DNA from: Isoetes taiwanensis
Lineage: Eukaryota > Streptophyta > Lycopodiopsida > Isoetales > Isoetaceae
Reading direction: 5' to 3'
DNA: 64,000 nt
NCBI GenBank assembly: GCA_021234155.1
Contig: JAJEKV010000005.1
Coordinates: 26,692,620-26,756,619, forward strand
Shown: piece after piece, positions 53,261-63,810 of the stretch
Layout of the letters: every line of letters starts with the position of its first letter
Numbering within the stretch: the first letter of the stretch is position 1
Notes under the pieces: generated by a model
The model's database searches: none
The model's input: the letters and a program-made list of their open reading frames with translations, nothing else
Told to the model about the DNA's origin: nothing
Made by a program: the position numbers and the translations under genes

Positions 53261-54235
53261 TTGATGTGTCCGGCCTGATTCTCCACTGTCCTACTCATAT
53301 TGCCTTTACTATTATACTATGATAGTGGTAGCTGTGCATCCTAACCGAAAAGGCCATGGTCCTACTCATACTGCCTTTTGATGTGTCCGGCCCTGATTCT
53401 CCACTGTCCAACTCATATTGCCTTTACTATTATACTATGGTTGTCACATTTAAGGGTCTGGACGGGACTTGAACCCACTACCTCTGGAGTGGTAGCTGTG
53501 CATCCTAACCGAAAAGGCCACGATTTGGAGGAAACCAAATCACACGCTCCAGACCTGATGGTTAATCGTCACTGGGAGTGGTAGCTGTGCATCCTAACCG
53601 AAAAGGCCACGATTTGGATGAAACCAAATCACACGCTCCAGACCTGATGGTTAATCGTCACACTATCCTCCCCTCAAGGCAGGCAATATGATGTGTCCGG
53701 CCCTGATTCTCCAATCCTAACTGAAAAGGCCACGATGATTTGGATGAAACCAAATCACACGCTCCAGACCTGATGGTTAATCGTCACACTATCCTCCCCT
53801 CAAGGCCCCCCCCTCCTTGAAGGCTTGCAACCGGGGGAATTGGGGGCGGACCGAACTCGATCTGCAAGGGACTGAAACCAAGGGTGTGACAAAAACCATC
53901 TGGACCCCCAACCATATTACGGGTTGCCCACACCACTAGGGCATGAGTTATCCAAATCATACTGTCACATTTAAGGGTCTGGACGGGACTTGAACCCACT
54001 ACCTCTGGAGTGGTAGCTGTGCATCCTAACCAAAAAGGTCACGATGATTTGGATGAAACCAAATCACACGCTCCAGACCTGATGGTTAATCGTCACACTG
54101 GCCTTTTCAGTTAGGATTCACAGCTACCATTTCAGAGGTAGTGGGTTCAAGTCCCGTTCAGACCCTTAAATATGATAGTATGATTTGGATGAAACCGAAT
54201 CACATGCTCCAGGCCTGATAGTTAATCGTCACTGA
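53261..54235. repeat. Cluster of tRNA-like SINE repeats in both orientations
   Basis: A composite repeat occurs at least four times: tRNA-like core plus CACGCTCCAGACCTGATGG and TTAATCGTCAC. Cores with a pol III B box (GGTTCAAGTCC) lie at 53454-53522 (minus), 53975-54043 (minus) and 54100-54165 (plus). Partial units lie at 53500-53600, 53577-53670 and 53715-53800. CCTGATTCTCCACTGTCC units also repeat near 53230, 53276, 53396 and 53700. Confidence 0.75.
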
Positions 54236-54827
54236 CATTCTTCACTATCTCTTTATTATCATCCATTTGCATAAACTTCTTTGCACAGTAAATGTAAGCA
54301 TCTGTTGAAATGTTTTCTAGTATAATATACATAGAATAAATGTTGAAGACTGTAAGAGAAAAACTTAATGCTATAAATATGGCATTACCTTATTCTTTGG
54401 AAACAGATTTTGCTATTGTTGGAAAACAATATCTACAAAATTATCCACCTGCAGAAATCAATTTGCACGTATTACTAAACAACTTTTTGTTCAAAAAGTT
54501 TCAAGATGGTTGAAACTATTGCTATCTTCTTCCAGGGTTAATAAGAAATTTAACAATTACTTTAAAAATATGGACTTTCAATTTTTATATTATTTTCATT
54601 GTACTTTTGTGGAAGAGCAAAAAGCTTCAACAACTTTTCAACAGTGCCTTAACAGACTAGCATGCCAAGAAGTCTGCTCTTCAATGTCAGCAAACTTGGC
54701 ATCCCTTTCTTTTTTGTAAGTTGACGTCAACACACCAACAAACATTCTCATAGAGATCCTTCTACATGTGCTAGTTTTCAATGGTCAAGCTAAATCAATC
54801 ATTTGACCCTAATTGGTCTTGGCCTTA
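54236..54827. other. No gene recognised
   Basis: AT-rich intergenic sequence. The frame at 54510-54719 has no recognisable domain. Confidence 0.45.
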
Positions 54828-55118
54828 GGGTACGTTCCCATGGAGGCTGACCTTGACTTCAAATCTGGAAGCTCAAGTCCAAGCCAAAGTGTTACAGTTT
54901 GCTTGTTGACTTCAAATTTCAAAAGCTCAAGTCCAAGCCAAAGTGTTCTCGTGCGAATGACTTTAGATCCGCCTTCAGCGACAACTTCGAACATTTCAGA
55001 AATCAGAATTGCTGAGAACTCTGGTCTGCTACCCCTATCCAAGTATGCTCACTCATGGGAACTCTCGAGACCTGACCTCAACCAGTTAAAGTCAAGTCTG
55101 CTCCATGAGAACGTACCC
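54828..55118. mobile_element. Harbinger/Tourist-like MITE, copy 1
   Basis: 291 bp. Terminal inverted repeats GGGTACGTTCCCATGGAG and CTCCATGAGAACGTACCC, flanked by TTA on both sides (54825-54827, 55119-55121), the three-base duplication typical of PIF/Harbinger. An internal direct repeat (AAGCTCAAGTCCAAGCCAAA) occurs twice. Confidence 0.85.
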
Positions 55119-55121
55119 TTA

Positions 55122-55700
55122 GAGCATTTATTCATGTCATCCGCCCTTTGGATGTTTGGCTAGCTCAAAGGTTCAAAACAAAAACCAGTTAGTAGGAAAA
55201 TTTGGAAATCCTCAAATTACTAAAGCATCCAACATCCAAATCTTAATCACATTTACCAATGGGTTTGGCCATGTAATCGACCCACCTTACTCCTTAAAGC
55301 ACCATCAAATTGAATTGGCTTAGGCTCTACTCAAAAGTTATCCTTCAATCCCCCTGAATTCTGCTCTGAAAAAACTGAGGCCCTGCTAATTCGGCATTTT
55401 TCTCAAGCTACCTTAGAAAGAATTTTCTGTCAACCTCCTGTCGAGTTTTGTGGCCGAAATCACGCCCGAAAAATATTTTTGACACACCGAATCATCGAAT
55501 ATAGCAGGCCTGCATTTTTTTCCATCAGGAAATTCCTATCGGAAACAAATTTCAAGGCGCATGCTAGGCAAAAAGACCCGTCGCCTTACTATTTCAGCGT
55601 TTTCAGTAGGTTTTTATAATAAGAAATTTCCATTACGAATTTTTTAGCGTCGAAAATGTATCTGAAAGACTTTTAGAATGCGGAAATAGAAGGAAGGCAT
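55122..55700. other. No gene recognised
   Basis: Intergenic sequence with no coding pattern. Confidence 0.45.
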
Positions 55701-55706
55701 TTTTTT

Positions 55707-55818
55707 TCATAAGAAATTCCTGCCGGCAGAAAACTTCGGGGCGTGCACCCAAGCTCCCGACTGCCGCCTCTCACCAAGGCGTTCGCCCCGAAATTTCTGT
55801 CGGCAGGAATGACTGCTT
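55707..55818. repeat. Foldback with GC-rich arms
   Basis: AAATTCCTGCCGGCAGAAAA and CTTCGGGGCG at 55715-55744 pair with CGCCCCGAAATTTCTGTCGG and CAGGAAT at 55784-55810. The spacer is about 40 bases. A related word (AAATTCCTATCGGAAACAAA) occurs at 55532-55552. Probably a small decayed foldback element. Confidence 0.6.
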
Positions 55819-56404
55819 CCGAAATTTTGTTCTGATGGGAATTACTTTTTTTGTAAAAGGGAATGTGGATTTGCCTTACATTCAAGCAGGGGAAACCATG
55901 CCGACGTGCGAAGCGCGAAGGCCTTGTTGACCTTGATGGAATGCAGGGTAAGCCCACATTCCTGTGTCACATGAAAGCAAAGTAGGCTTGAATTCTGCTG
56001 ATGTGTCATCATGTTTGTGGTTAGAAACAGAATGAAAATCAGAATGTAAACCAAGACTCAAATTCCACTATCCCGGTAGTTGCAGGGATGAATCAAAAGG
56101 CCACACATGAGCAATTGACACTACTATTATTGTTCCATTGTAGGGTGGAAGATCATGAGTTGGAGTCACAAATCATGAATTTTAGTGACGGCAAACCAAA
56201 GCATGAATTTTAGTGGCACGAAAATTTGCCACTTAGGATAACCAAAGCTTTGATTAGCAAATCTGCCGATCTGCAATAGAATGTCAATTGCGATAGTTAG
56301 CCCTGATTTGCCCGCTACTTCTTCCTATCAAGTCTAGAAACAGACATGTTAGTGAAATCTGGGCCTAGAGCAGGAAAAAAAAAAGCGAGATGTAAAGTAA
56401 AGTG

Positions 56405-56408
<4 letters not shown>

Positions 56409-56439
<31 letters not shown>

Positions 56440-56441
56440 GG
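56409..56441. repeat. Poly-T tract
   Basis: About 31 T in a row, possibly the tail of an antisense retro-insertion; no body assigned. Confidence 0.7.
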
Positions 56442-56524
56442 AGTGCTGCCACGTGGCAATAACCGATTGGTGGATAGGGCGGAATTCAACCTAGCTTTTA
56501 TGAAATCCACATTGATGATACTAA

Positions 56525-57085
56525 GGCTACGTTCCTATGCACCTCCGACCGGACTCAAGTTTCAAGGCAAGTAATCGGACCCCCCTCCATTTCTGAAAAA
56601 TCCAAGCCAACCTTAGAAGTTGACCTCAAATTTTGAAGTTAAATATGAATATGGGAACTGGCTGGACTTCAGCTTGACAACAAATTTGGAAGTCCGGTCT
56701 GTTTCATATGAGCCTAATGCTCTATTCACATGCATAAAAAGCAAAAAACGCTGGCTGCAACAGAGCGTGACATTCTGGGCAGCGCTGCGAATTTCATAGC
56801 AGCACTGCAAATTTTTTAGCAGTCCCGCGTATACCCATCAGCGAAACTGCAGCAGCTGGAAGAGAAATCGATTCTGCTGCACTGCCGGTCACGCCCACCG
56901 CCCTTGCTGCTGCTATTTTAGGAGCTCATGTGAATCTTCCATAACCGGACTTCGAAATTCAAAGCTGTCAAAGCGCACAGCTTTCAGAAATCCTCAGCCA
57001 TTTCTGAAAACTCAAAGTCTTTAGCATTAATTTTGACAATAATTTGAAGTCAGGCGACACGACAGCATAGCATGGGAACGTACCC
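56525..57085. mobile_element. Harbinger/Tourist-like MITE, copy 2
   Basis: 561 bp. Ends GGCTACGTTCCTATGC and GCATGGGAACGTACCC with TAA on both sides (56522-56524, 57086-57088). Same family as 54828-55118. Its right end lies 45 bases before the CDC26 start codon. Confidence 0.85.
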
Positions 57086-57130
57086 TAAGTCAATCCGTCG
57101 ATTATGCCCTAATGTTGGAACGAGCAGAAG

Positions 57131-57355
57131 ATGCTGCGACGGAAGCCCACGCGGTTAGAACTAAAGGCTGACGACAAGGAAGAATTTGACGAGGCTAGGC
57201 GCCGATCTGCCGCTGCAGCAGCTGCAGCTGCTTCTTCAGCTGGCACTGCGGCGCCTTCTTCCGCATCTGCTTCCAAATCTACGCCCAGCGCTTTATCCCT
57301 TGCAAACGAAAGGACACGGCTTTCCATCCATCAGCGCCTTGGTCTCGCCGATTAG
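57131..57355 (+). CDS. CDC26: CDC26, anaphase-promoting complex subunit
   Basis: 74 codons. The N-terminus MLRRKPTRLELKADDKEEFD is the conserved CDC26 segment that binds and stabilises the TPR subunit APC6/CDC16 of the anaphase-promoting complex, the ubiquitin ligase of mitosis. An Ala/Ser-rich linker follows (RRRSAAAAAAAASSAGTAAP) and the C-terminus is NERTRLSIHQRLGLAD. The size fits the plant family. Sixty-one bases downstream of its stop begins TTM3 on the same strand. In Arabidopsis and other plants the two are reported to be translated from one bicistronic mRNA. No frame damage. Confidence 0.9.
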   Translation: MLRRKPTRLELKADDKEEFDEARRRSAAAAAAAASSAGTAAPSSASASKSTPSALSLANERTRLSIHQRLGLAD

Positions 57356-57416
57356 GGTTAGTCATTGTTTTCTGTTTACTAGATTTAGCAGTTTAATCTA
57401 CTCATCTCAGAAAGGT

Positions 57417-58016
57417 ATGGAAGTAGAAGTGAAGTTGAGATTGCCTGATGCTGAAGCTCACCAGAAAGTGGCTTCACTTTTGGAAATGTATCACAAAAAG
57501 ACACATATGCAAGAGAATTTTTTTTTTGATGGGAGCAGAGGAGAGCTCAGTGCAAAGAGGGCAGTTTTAAGATTTCGATTTTATGATGAGAATGCTCGTT
57601 GTGTGGTCACTCTTAAGGGCAAGGCTATAATTGTAGACGGGATAAGCAAAGCTGAAGAAGTTGAGGAGGATGTGGATGTCAGTATTGGCCGTGAGTGTGT
57701 TCAAGATCCGACAAAGATAGTGTCTTTGGATTGTAGCATACTGAAAAAGGTCATTAAAGATTTTGATTGCCATGACTTTGAGTGTCTAGGAGGCTTTAGA
57801 AATGTTCGAAGTGTTTTTCATTGGGAAGGAGAAACATTAGAACTAGACGAGTCCACCTACACGTTTGGCACTACTTTTGAGATAGAGTGTGAGACTCCCG
57901 ATCCAGAAAGAATCCGCCCTTTATTGTGTGAATTTCTGGAAGCTAATGGTATTCCACATTCTTACTCCACATGTTCAAAGTTTGCTATCTTCAGGTCTGG
58001 GAAACTGCCTGAATAG
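57417..58016 (+). CDS. TTM3: TTM3, CYTH-domain triphosphate tunnel metalloenzyme
   Basis: 199 codons, close to the about 210 of the Arabidopsis protein. Members hydrolyse inorganic tripolyphosphate with divalent metal. The signature ExExK is at residues 2-6 (MEVEVKLRL). Tunnel-strand residues follow in RAVLRFRFY, CVVTLKGKA, KAEEVEEDVDVSIG, LGGFRNVRSVF, ETLELDESTYTFGTTFEIEC and the C-terminal SKFAIFRSGKLPE. Translation could start further upstream in the same frame (57186), but the ATG at 57417 gives the exact family N-terminus. AATAAAG occurs three times in tandem at 58033-58052, shortly after the stop, and may be the polyadenylation signal. The gene has no intron within this cistron. Confidence 0.93.
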   Translation: MEVEVKLRLPDAEAHQKVASLLEMYHKKTHMQENFFFDGSRGELSAKRAVLRFRFYDENARCVVTLKGKAIIVDGISKAEEVEEDVDVSIGRECVQDPTKIVSLDCSILKKVIKDFDCHDFECLGGFRNVRSVFHWEGETLELDESTYTFGTTFEIECETPDPERIRPLLCEFLEANGIPHSYSTCSKFAIFRSGKLPE

Positions 58017-58052
58017 ATCTTTGTCACTCGAGAATAAAGAATAAAGAATAAA

Positions 58053-58765
58053 GATTTGGAGCTAATGGGTTGCGAAATTTCTACAGACTGTGTTCCCACA
58101 TCTGATATATCTGCCATGATATGAATTTATGGTGTACTTGGGCTAACGTTTGTCTTGGTTTTCACACAGTTTGGATCTAAGTGATGTACTAGCAACAATA
58201 CAGTTCTACATTCACCGCATTATTGTTACAAAAACGTTCTTAATAAGCTACAACGTTACTCGTGTGCGGAAAAATTACATAACACAAGTCGGTGTCTTTG
58301 GCATGGAATCTGTGGCTTCCTGGTTCATAACAAAGGATTCAAAGGAATGTCGTGCATTTCATTTAAAAAAATGCAAACAAATTCTAAACGAAGAGATATT
58401 CAACAATAATAACGCATTTCTTTTTTACTTCCAACTTCAGCCTGCCCATTTTCTGTTTTGCTTTTGCATCCCTTGCAAGTACACCTTCCATTTCATTTGT
58501 TAACAACGAGAATGCAATCTGTGACAAAGAGATGCTTTTGTCTGGAAGATAAATTGTTCCATGGTGAGAATTCTATATTTTGGGTTTCGAGTCAGGCATT
58601 TCTAACACCGGGGCTTGAAAAACTCTATTCCAATTCCAACCATACATGGCAGAAATCAGGACTAATGATGCGTAATTTGAAGAAGAATAATTCATCCCTA
58701 GGTCCTAACTATGTAGTGTCCTCGTAGCGCATGTTCATTTGGCGTGAATTGAGCACAAACAAGTA
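58053..58765. other. No gene recognised
   Basis: Sequence downstream of TTM3 with short frames only. Confidence 0.45.
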
Positions 58766-59169
58766 GGGGAAGGTGCCCATAAAGCGCCCACTTAAGGGTA
58801 AAAACTATATTATGATGTGTTTAATTCGTTATTTTGCTATAACACAAATTGGTACTAAATACCAGTTATTTCGACAAATCGAAAGCTCGCAGTTCTATCC
58901 TTATTTTGACCCCAATAGACCACCAAATGCCCTTCAATGGACCACTAAAAGACCTTCAATAGACCACCAAATGTTCACACTTGACCTTCATTGGCCCACA
59001 AGTGCCCATTAATAGACCATGCATTTAGTTCAATTTTTAGTACTTTTTAAGGTGGGCTATTGTAGGGCTATTAAAGGGTTAAGGTGGGTCATTGAAGGGT
59101 AAAAAGTGGGCCATTAAAGGGCAAAAAGTGGGCCATTGAAGGGGAGTGGGTGGAAGAGGCACCCTCCCC
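58766..59169. mobile_element. Stowaway-like MITE
   Basis: 404 bp. Ends GGGGAAGGTGCCC and GGCACCCTCCCC, with TA on both sides (58764-58765, 59170-59171). Inside, CCATTGAAGGG/AAAAGTGGG units repeat (59060-59140) and opposite-strand versions (GACCACCAAATG, CCTTCAAT) occur at 58915-59000, so the two halves are loosely complementary. Confidence 0.7.
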
Positions 59170-59570
59170 TACGTTACTCTGTGCTATGGCCCCCCTTTGT
59201 TATCCGTGGTATGGCTGCCCTTTGTCAAAGGCTTTCGGTCTGATTTAACCCTACAGGTCTATTCAAGTGTTAAATAAACTATGTGGGAATTGACTCTTGG
59301 AAAAGGCCCTGGATATTGCTCACTCCGTGAGTGAACAGTGTTTCCCCTTACAGAGAAATCATTCATACTGCATTTTGCAGACCTGTAAAGAAAAGATATT
59401 CTGTCTGCCAAAAAGGTGCAATCTCTTATGACTCATGGTTGACTAGATGCAATTGCAGTCTTCGGTGATCATCTGATTCGATTATTTTCTTACCTGGTTG
59501 AAGTGAACCAGACATTTGGTAGAATTTATATGCCTGGTGTATACACATGGTCCGCCATCATTCTGGCTAT
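59170..59570. other. No gene recognised
   Basis: Intergenic sequence with no coding pattern. Confidence 0.45.
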
Positions 59571-59571
59571 A

Positions 59572-59720
59572 GTTTTTTTTTTTTTTTTTTTTTTGAGAGA
59601 GAGAATGAGGTTTTTTCCATTAATTAATGAAAAAAGATACAATAGTGTTCATTGCCAATGCCGAGACATGACAATAGAACTGAAAATTGCAGTGAGTAAT
59701 ACATATATAAAACTTATAAT
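59572..59720 (-). mobile_element. Probable antisense poly(A) retro-insertion end
   Basis: A run of about 22 T followed by GAGAGAGAGAATGAGG. On the minus strand this is CATTCTCTCTCTC plus poly(A), as at the 3' end of an L1-type insertion. The body is too short to classify and the far edge is not defined. Confidence 0.45.
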
Positions 59721-59923
59721 TAAAATCAAGTGTAGCTGCTAAACTGTATGAGAATCTTGCTACCATATGAAACTATAGTAATAGATTAACAAGACCTCCA
59801 GAGTATGATCTTTGCCCAAAGGCCAGTAGAACACAACAATGAAGCAGATGCTTTGTGAGGAAGATATGGAGCCAAAAGTTAGGATAGATAGGCAAAAAGT
59901 AGGAAAAGGAAATGTGCAAGGAA

Positions 59924-60070
59924 GAATAGAATAGAATAGAATAGTTTTTTTAACGTCCACGGAGACCAATAGGTCATGAGACCCATACAATGGGCTAGTA
60001 CAATCATTACTACTAGGATTAAAAAACCCCTGCCTCGAAAGGTTTTCAAGGGAAAAACCTTTGCAGAGAA
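59924..60070 (-). mobile_element. Antisense microsatellite-tailed LINE 3' end
   Basis: (ATAGA)n at 59924-59946, then AACGTCCACGGAGACCAATA, ACTACTAGGATTAAAAAACC. On the minus strand this is the conserved 3' end seen in LINE-D and in the insertion inside Copia-2. Confidence 0.75.
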
Positions 60071-61497
60071 AATTAAAACTGATAGGAGTCAATGAAAGGG
60101 AAAAGAGCTGGATAATGAGGCTGAAGTATCAGGATGTGATTGTTCCCCCAATTAAGATCCTGGATTAGTGTGTCAGAGTTTGTAGTTGCCATGAGTAGGA
60201 TAAGTGAGACATAAGCATCAGCCATTTCCATGTGGTAATAATAGCAATCCCTATAGAACTCGAATTGCAGTCATGTTGCTGCTAAATCTTTCCAGAAACC
60301 ACCATAGCTAATGCATCAGATAAGTGCCCCTACAAAATTCCATAGTCCAATCTATTTCTCTTTCAGGAATGTTTGTTGTAAGCCTTTCGATCTTGTCTTC
60401 TTAAAGAGGGCTTTTGTTATAAGCCCTTCGATCTTGACCATTGGGGAGGGAAAAAAACTTGGCACAAGTTTGCATGCAAATACTTGGCGCACTCTAGTTG
60501 TACCAATTAGTAAACTTTGTGCAATACGCCCATCAAATCATATGAAAACCATAGCAAAAACTGTATAAAAATACAAAAAAAACCCTGTTATTGTGCTATA
60601 TATTTGCTTTCAGCTTTCTTGCATTGTTAGACTGCTTCGTTTCAAGATGCACTAAACTGATTCCACGTGGTCCAACCATCTGGAATGCGCTAAGTTCTCA
60701 ATACAAAAGCTCCTCTCTGCTCTTCAGCTTTGCCAATGTAAAAAAGAGCGTTAAAGGGTTGAATAAGGAATGAGCAGTTTATCAAAGGTGCAATAGTTAT
60801 TCTAGACCAATAGCCTTCAAATCCTTGTCTAGATAATTTAAGTATATTTATTATTTATTTGGCTTCGACCTTCAAACCCCAAGTTTAGTTTTCGAGGCTT
60901 TAGTCTCTCTTGAAATTAAGTGGAAGAACCTACCACTCAAATGTATGGATATATCTAACCAACCTTTGTACATACTATTTGAAATATTCCTTTGTCTTGA
61001 CTACGCTGTCCTTCCTAAAAGCAAAATTAATCACGTTGCTTGTATCATTAGCAATATTATTGAAGCAAATGCCACGATGTTCTCTTTGATATATAAAATT
61101 TCAAATTCATCAAAACTATCAAAATATATTGCTGAAATAAGTAAAACGTGGGGGGCCAAGCATTTAACGGATGAGCTATTTCTATCCTAGTAGAGTATGA
61201 TGAATCTGATATCCAACAAAGCAGTAACTTATTTTATCAGCAAAAATGATAAATTGACCTATCAATCTTTTAAATACATGCACGTCTTTTACGCCTGATG
61301 CAATCTAGAGTCTGACTTTTTCCATCTTGAAAAAAATCAAGAGACATCATTAAAATTAAACCTGGCTTGGTTTACCTTCAAAAAGTGAACTGAAACATGT
61401 AGGTATGGACACAAATCTACATCTGGATATATAAACTTGTCAGGGATCATATCTCCAGGATCATAATTGTGGTTTTGTAGAGATTGATGAAGATCTG

Positions 61498-61588
61498 GCA
61501 AAGGGGGTTTCGGGGGGATTTTGATTTAAAAGTTTGAATGTAATGGTTTGTGTTAATTAATATTAATGGTAGTTATGTGTTGGTTATA
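61498..61588. mobile_element. Foldback MITE, copy 3, truncated
   Basis: Only one arm is left: CAAAGGGGG at 61498 to GTGTTGGTTATA at 61588, matching the left end of copy 2 in reverse complement. The arm breaks at its GC-rich CAAAGGGGGTTTC end, where segment A begins. Confidence 0.8.
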
Positions 61589-62486
61589 TAAAAAAAATTT
61601 GGGCCCTTCGGGCCCCAACAAAAACAAACATACGTAAATTTTAAGGGTCTAAATATTAAATACTAAGAAGCTTGGGTATTCTAATTGAACATACATAGCC
61701 TTAAATAAGGACTACAACAACTGTAATATTACAACAAATATAATGTGAAACATGGAATTAGTCATTTAATATAACTAACACATAACCACAAATTTATGCT
61801 CTTCCCGTAAGAGCTCCACGTGCTACTTTTGGCTAAGGCCCTCTTGTTGTCGATCACCGCACTTCAACAAGAAGACTATACATGCCTAGCCAGTGATTAC
61901 ATAGTTTGCTAGAAACTCTTTTCTCATCATGTATTAATGAATGTGGATGCTTATAAGCACCATCCACTAATCACAAAACCAATTTAAGTAATTTCAATGA
62001 CCTTATTAGAAATGAAGGGCATGTTTCTGCCATCAGTATTCTCATTGCCCAAATTTAGGTCGGGCAGAATATGCAAAGCTAGAACCATATGGAGGTATCT
62101 TGTTGTAAACTAGGTCATTGCAGGGAAAAAATATTAAGATATTGCAAATACTGGAAGTAAAATTTCTCTGATTAATAGAGAAGCAATAGAATTGTAAGTA
62201 ATCACCATAAATGAGATAATAGAATTACAGAATAGATCTTCTAATCCAGCATTTCCATGCATGATATTGGCTGGACTATACGAATATAATATGTCTCTAC
62301 CTATTCATGAATGACTTGTCAAGCCCGACTCCTTCAGAAGAAGATTACAGCAGCCAGATACTATACTATTAGGGATCTTGCACCTGTGGATGATGGCAAT
62401 GCAGCTTCCATTTCTGCTTCAATTAGCAACACTGACCAGCCTTTGAATAGTACAAATAATTTAATTGAAATCATGAAGATAAGAAT

Positions 62487-62632
62487 AATGTTGCATCATA
62501 GACCCCATGTTCTGTTTCTTGGGCTTCGGCCCTCTGTTCTGTTAGGGCGTATGCCCTCTTTGTTTGTTCTGGTCCCATAACCCGATTGGGTTTCGTGGAC
62601 GTTAAAACTTCTTCCTTCCTTCCTTCCTTCCT
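62487..62632 (+). mobile_element. LINE-E, short 3' end with (TTCC)n tail
   Basis: About 145 bp: GGTCCCATAACCCGATTGGG, TTCGTGGACGTTAAAAC, then TTCC repeats to 62632. Palindromic GGGCTTCGGCCCT- and GGGCGTATGCCCT-type words precede it. It lies between segments D and C, at the same junction as LINE-D in the left arm but in the opposite orientation relative to those segments. Confidence 0.75.
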
Positions 62633-63560
62633 ATAATAGAATTTGGAAAGGACCTAAAGATAACGAGAAAAGAACCCTGCAAGGTAATAAATAGCAGAGA
62701 TCCAAGAAGGCAGCTTGTGAGTCCAACATAAACTGAAATGAATAGCATAAACTAAAATGAATTTCTGAGGATGAACTTTGTTTTCCATGCACTCTGAATG
62801 AGCAACAAAAGAAAGATACGAAGAAATATCACTTGTTAAAAGAAGCTGCACCAGAGCAAGATAGAGCATCATCCTTATCATTGAAGTTGTCTTAAAATCT
62901 TTTAAAAGAGCTATTTGAAACCCTAATCTTCCAACTCTAATTAGGTTCGCTTCATCCCTGTATGGCCCAAATAATTTAAAGCTCTTGAAATTGAGCATGG
63001 TTTCATTCCTTATGCCTTTTGCAGAGTTATTTGACGATTCTGACCATGTTGGCCTGCACAAAAATCCTTTTGCTTAACCTGAGATGCCTTTGCAACTAAT
63101 AAACCGTAATCAATCTGAAGAATTAAAGGGAATGAGTACCCAGAAATTGCCAGCCTGTATAGAAGAAGGTTATGATTGAGACATATCCTTAAACATTCCA
63201 GCTTTGGATTCAACTGGTTTGCTGGCAGGAACAAGAACATAAGCTATGCTCCCAGGTCGGATAAGATCAAAGGACATCTGTACCGAAATGGAGGACTTAA
63301 CTAGAACCTGCAATCCGCACAAAAACATCTGCACAAACCCTGATAAGCCCACAAATTTGCTTAATGATTCTGCACCAAAGCCAAGCCGTAAATCCAGAAA
63401 GAAGCCAAGCTGCATCAAATCCATCTACTGCTCCTTGCCCTTGTCTTCTGGCATCACGAACCGGATATATTTGTGAACAGATAGAAGTTGGAAAACTGGG
63501 ATGAAGCTACAGATTGAAGAGAGAATTGCAACTAGAGCCCAAAAGGTGGAGATGTCCATG
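62633..63560 (-). pseudogene. Right-arm copy of the unrecognised hydrophobic gene
   Basis: Minus-strand copy of the frames at 49746-50135 and 50244-50684. The first frame has a stop after KGKEQ (about 63425); downstream codons stay open (MDLMQLGFFLDLRLGFGAES). The second frame is kept, with a longer end (FILVYAIHFSLCWTHKLPSW) because of a small insertion. Frame preservation in two copies hints that the sequence was coding before the duplication. Confidence 0.35.
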
Positions 63561-63810
63561 ACGGATTAGATAAAAAAGCTTCGTTGCTGCTAATTGTCCA
63601 TTCTGAAACCCTAGGGTTTGTATGCTCCATGGTTGCATGTGTCCCCCAATATATCAACATTTGTTCTGCCTTTGACTAACCCTGTCCAAAGACCCTCTGA
63701 ATATTCAATGTCCTGATCAATCCATTGTTCTACATAAATCTGAACCTCGGCTAGAAGATCAGCTCTGAGATTGTTCATATAATCTGATAGATAAAATATC
63801 TCTGTCAGCA

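Larger units (their letters stand above)
60378..63645 (-). repeat. Right arm of permuted inverted duplication (segments C-D-A-B when read on the minus strand)
   Basis: Plus-strand order: B 60378-61045, A 61040-61494, foldback remnant 61498-61588, D 61589-62486, LINE end 62487-62632, C 62633-63645, all inverted relative to the left arm. A and B are continuous here. The outer edges of the arm fall at the B/C junction of the left arm (near GCTTACAACAAA at 49640 and GGGGGACACATGCAACCATG at 49660). Confidence 0.88.

Noticed and set aside
53454-54165. Genuine tRNA genes
   Set aside because: B boxes are present, but no full cloverleaf with acceptor stem can be folded by eye; the flanking repeated tails mark them as SINE units.
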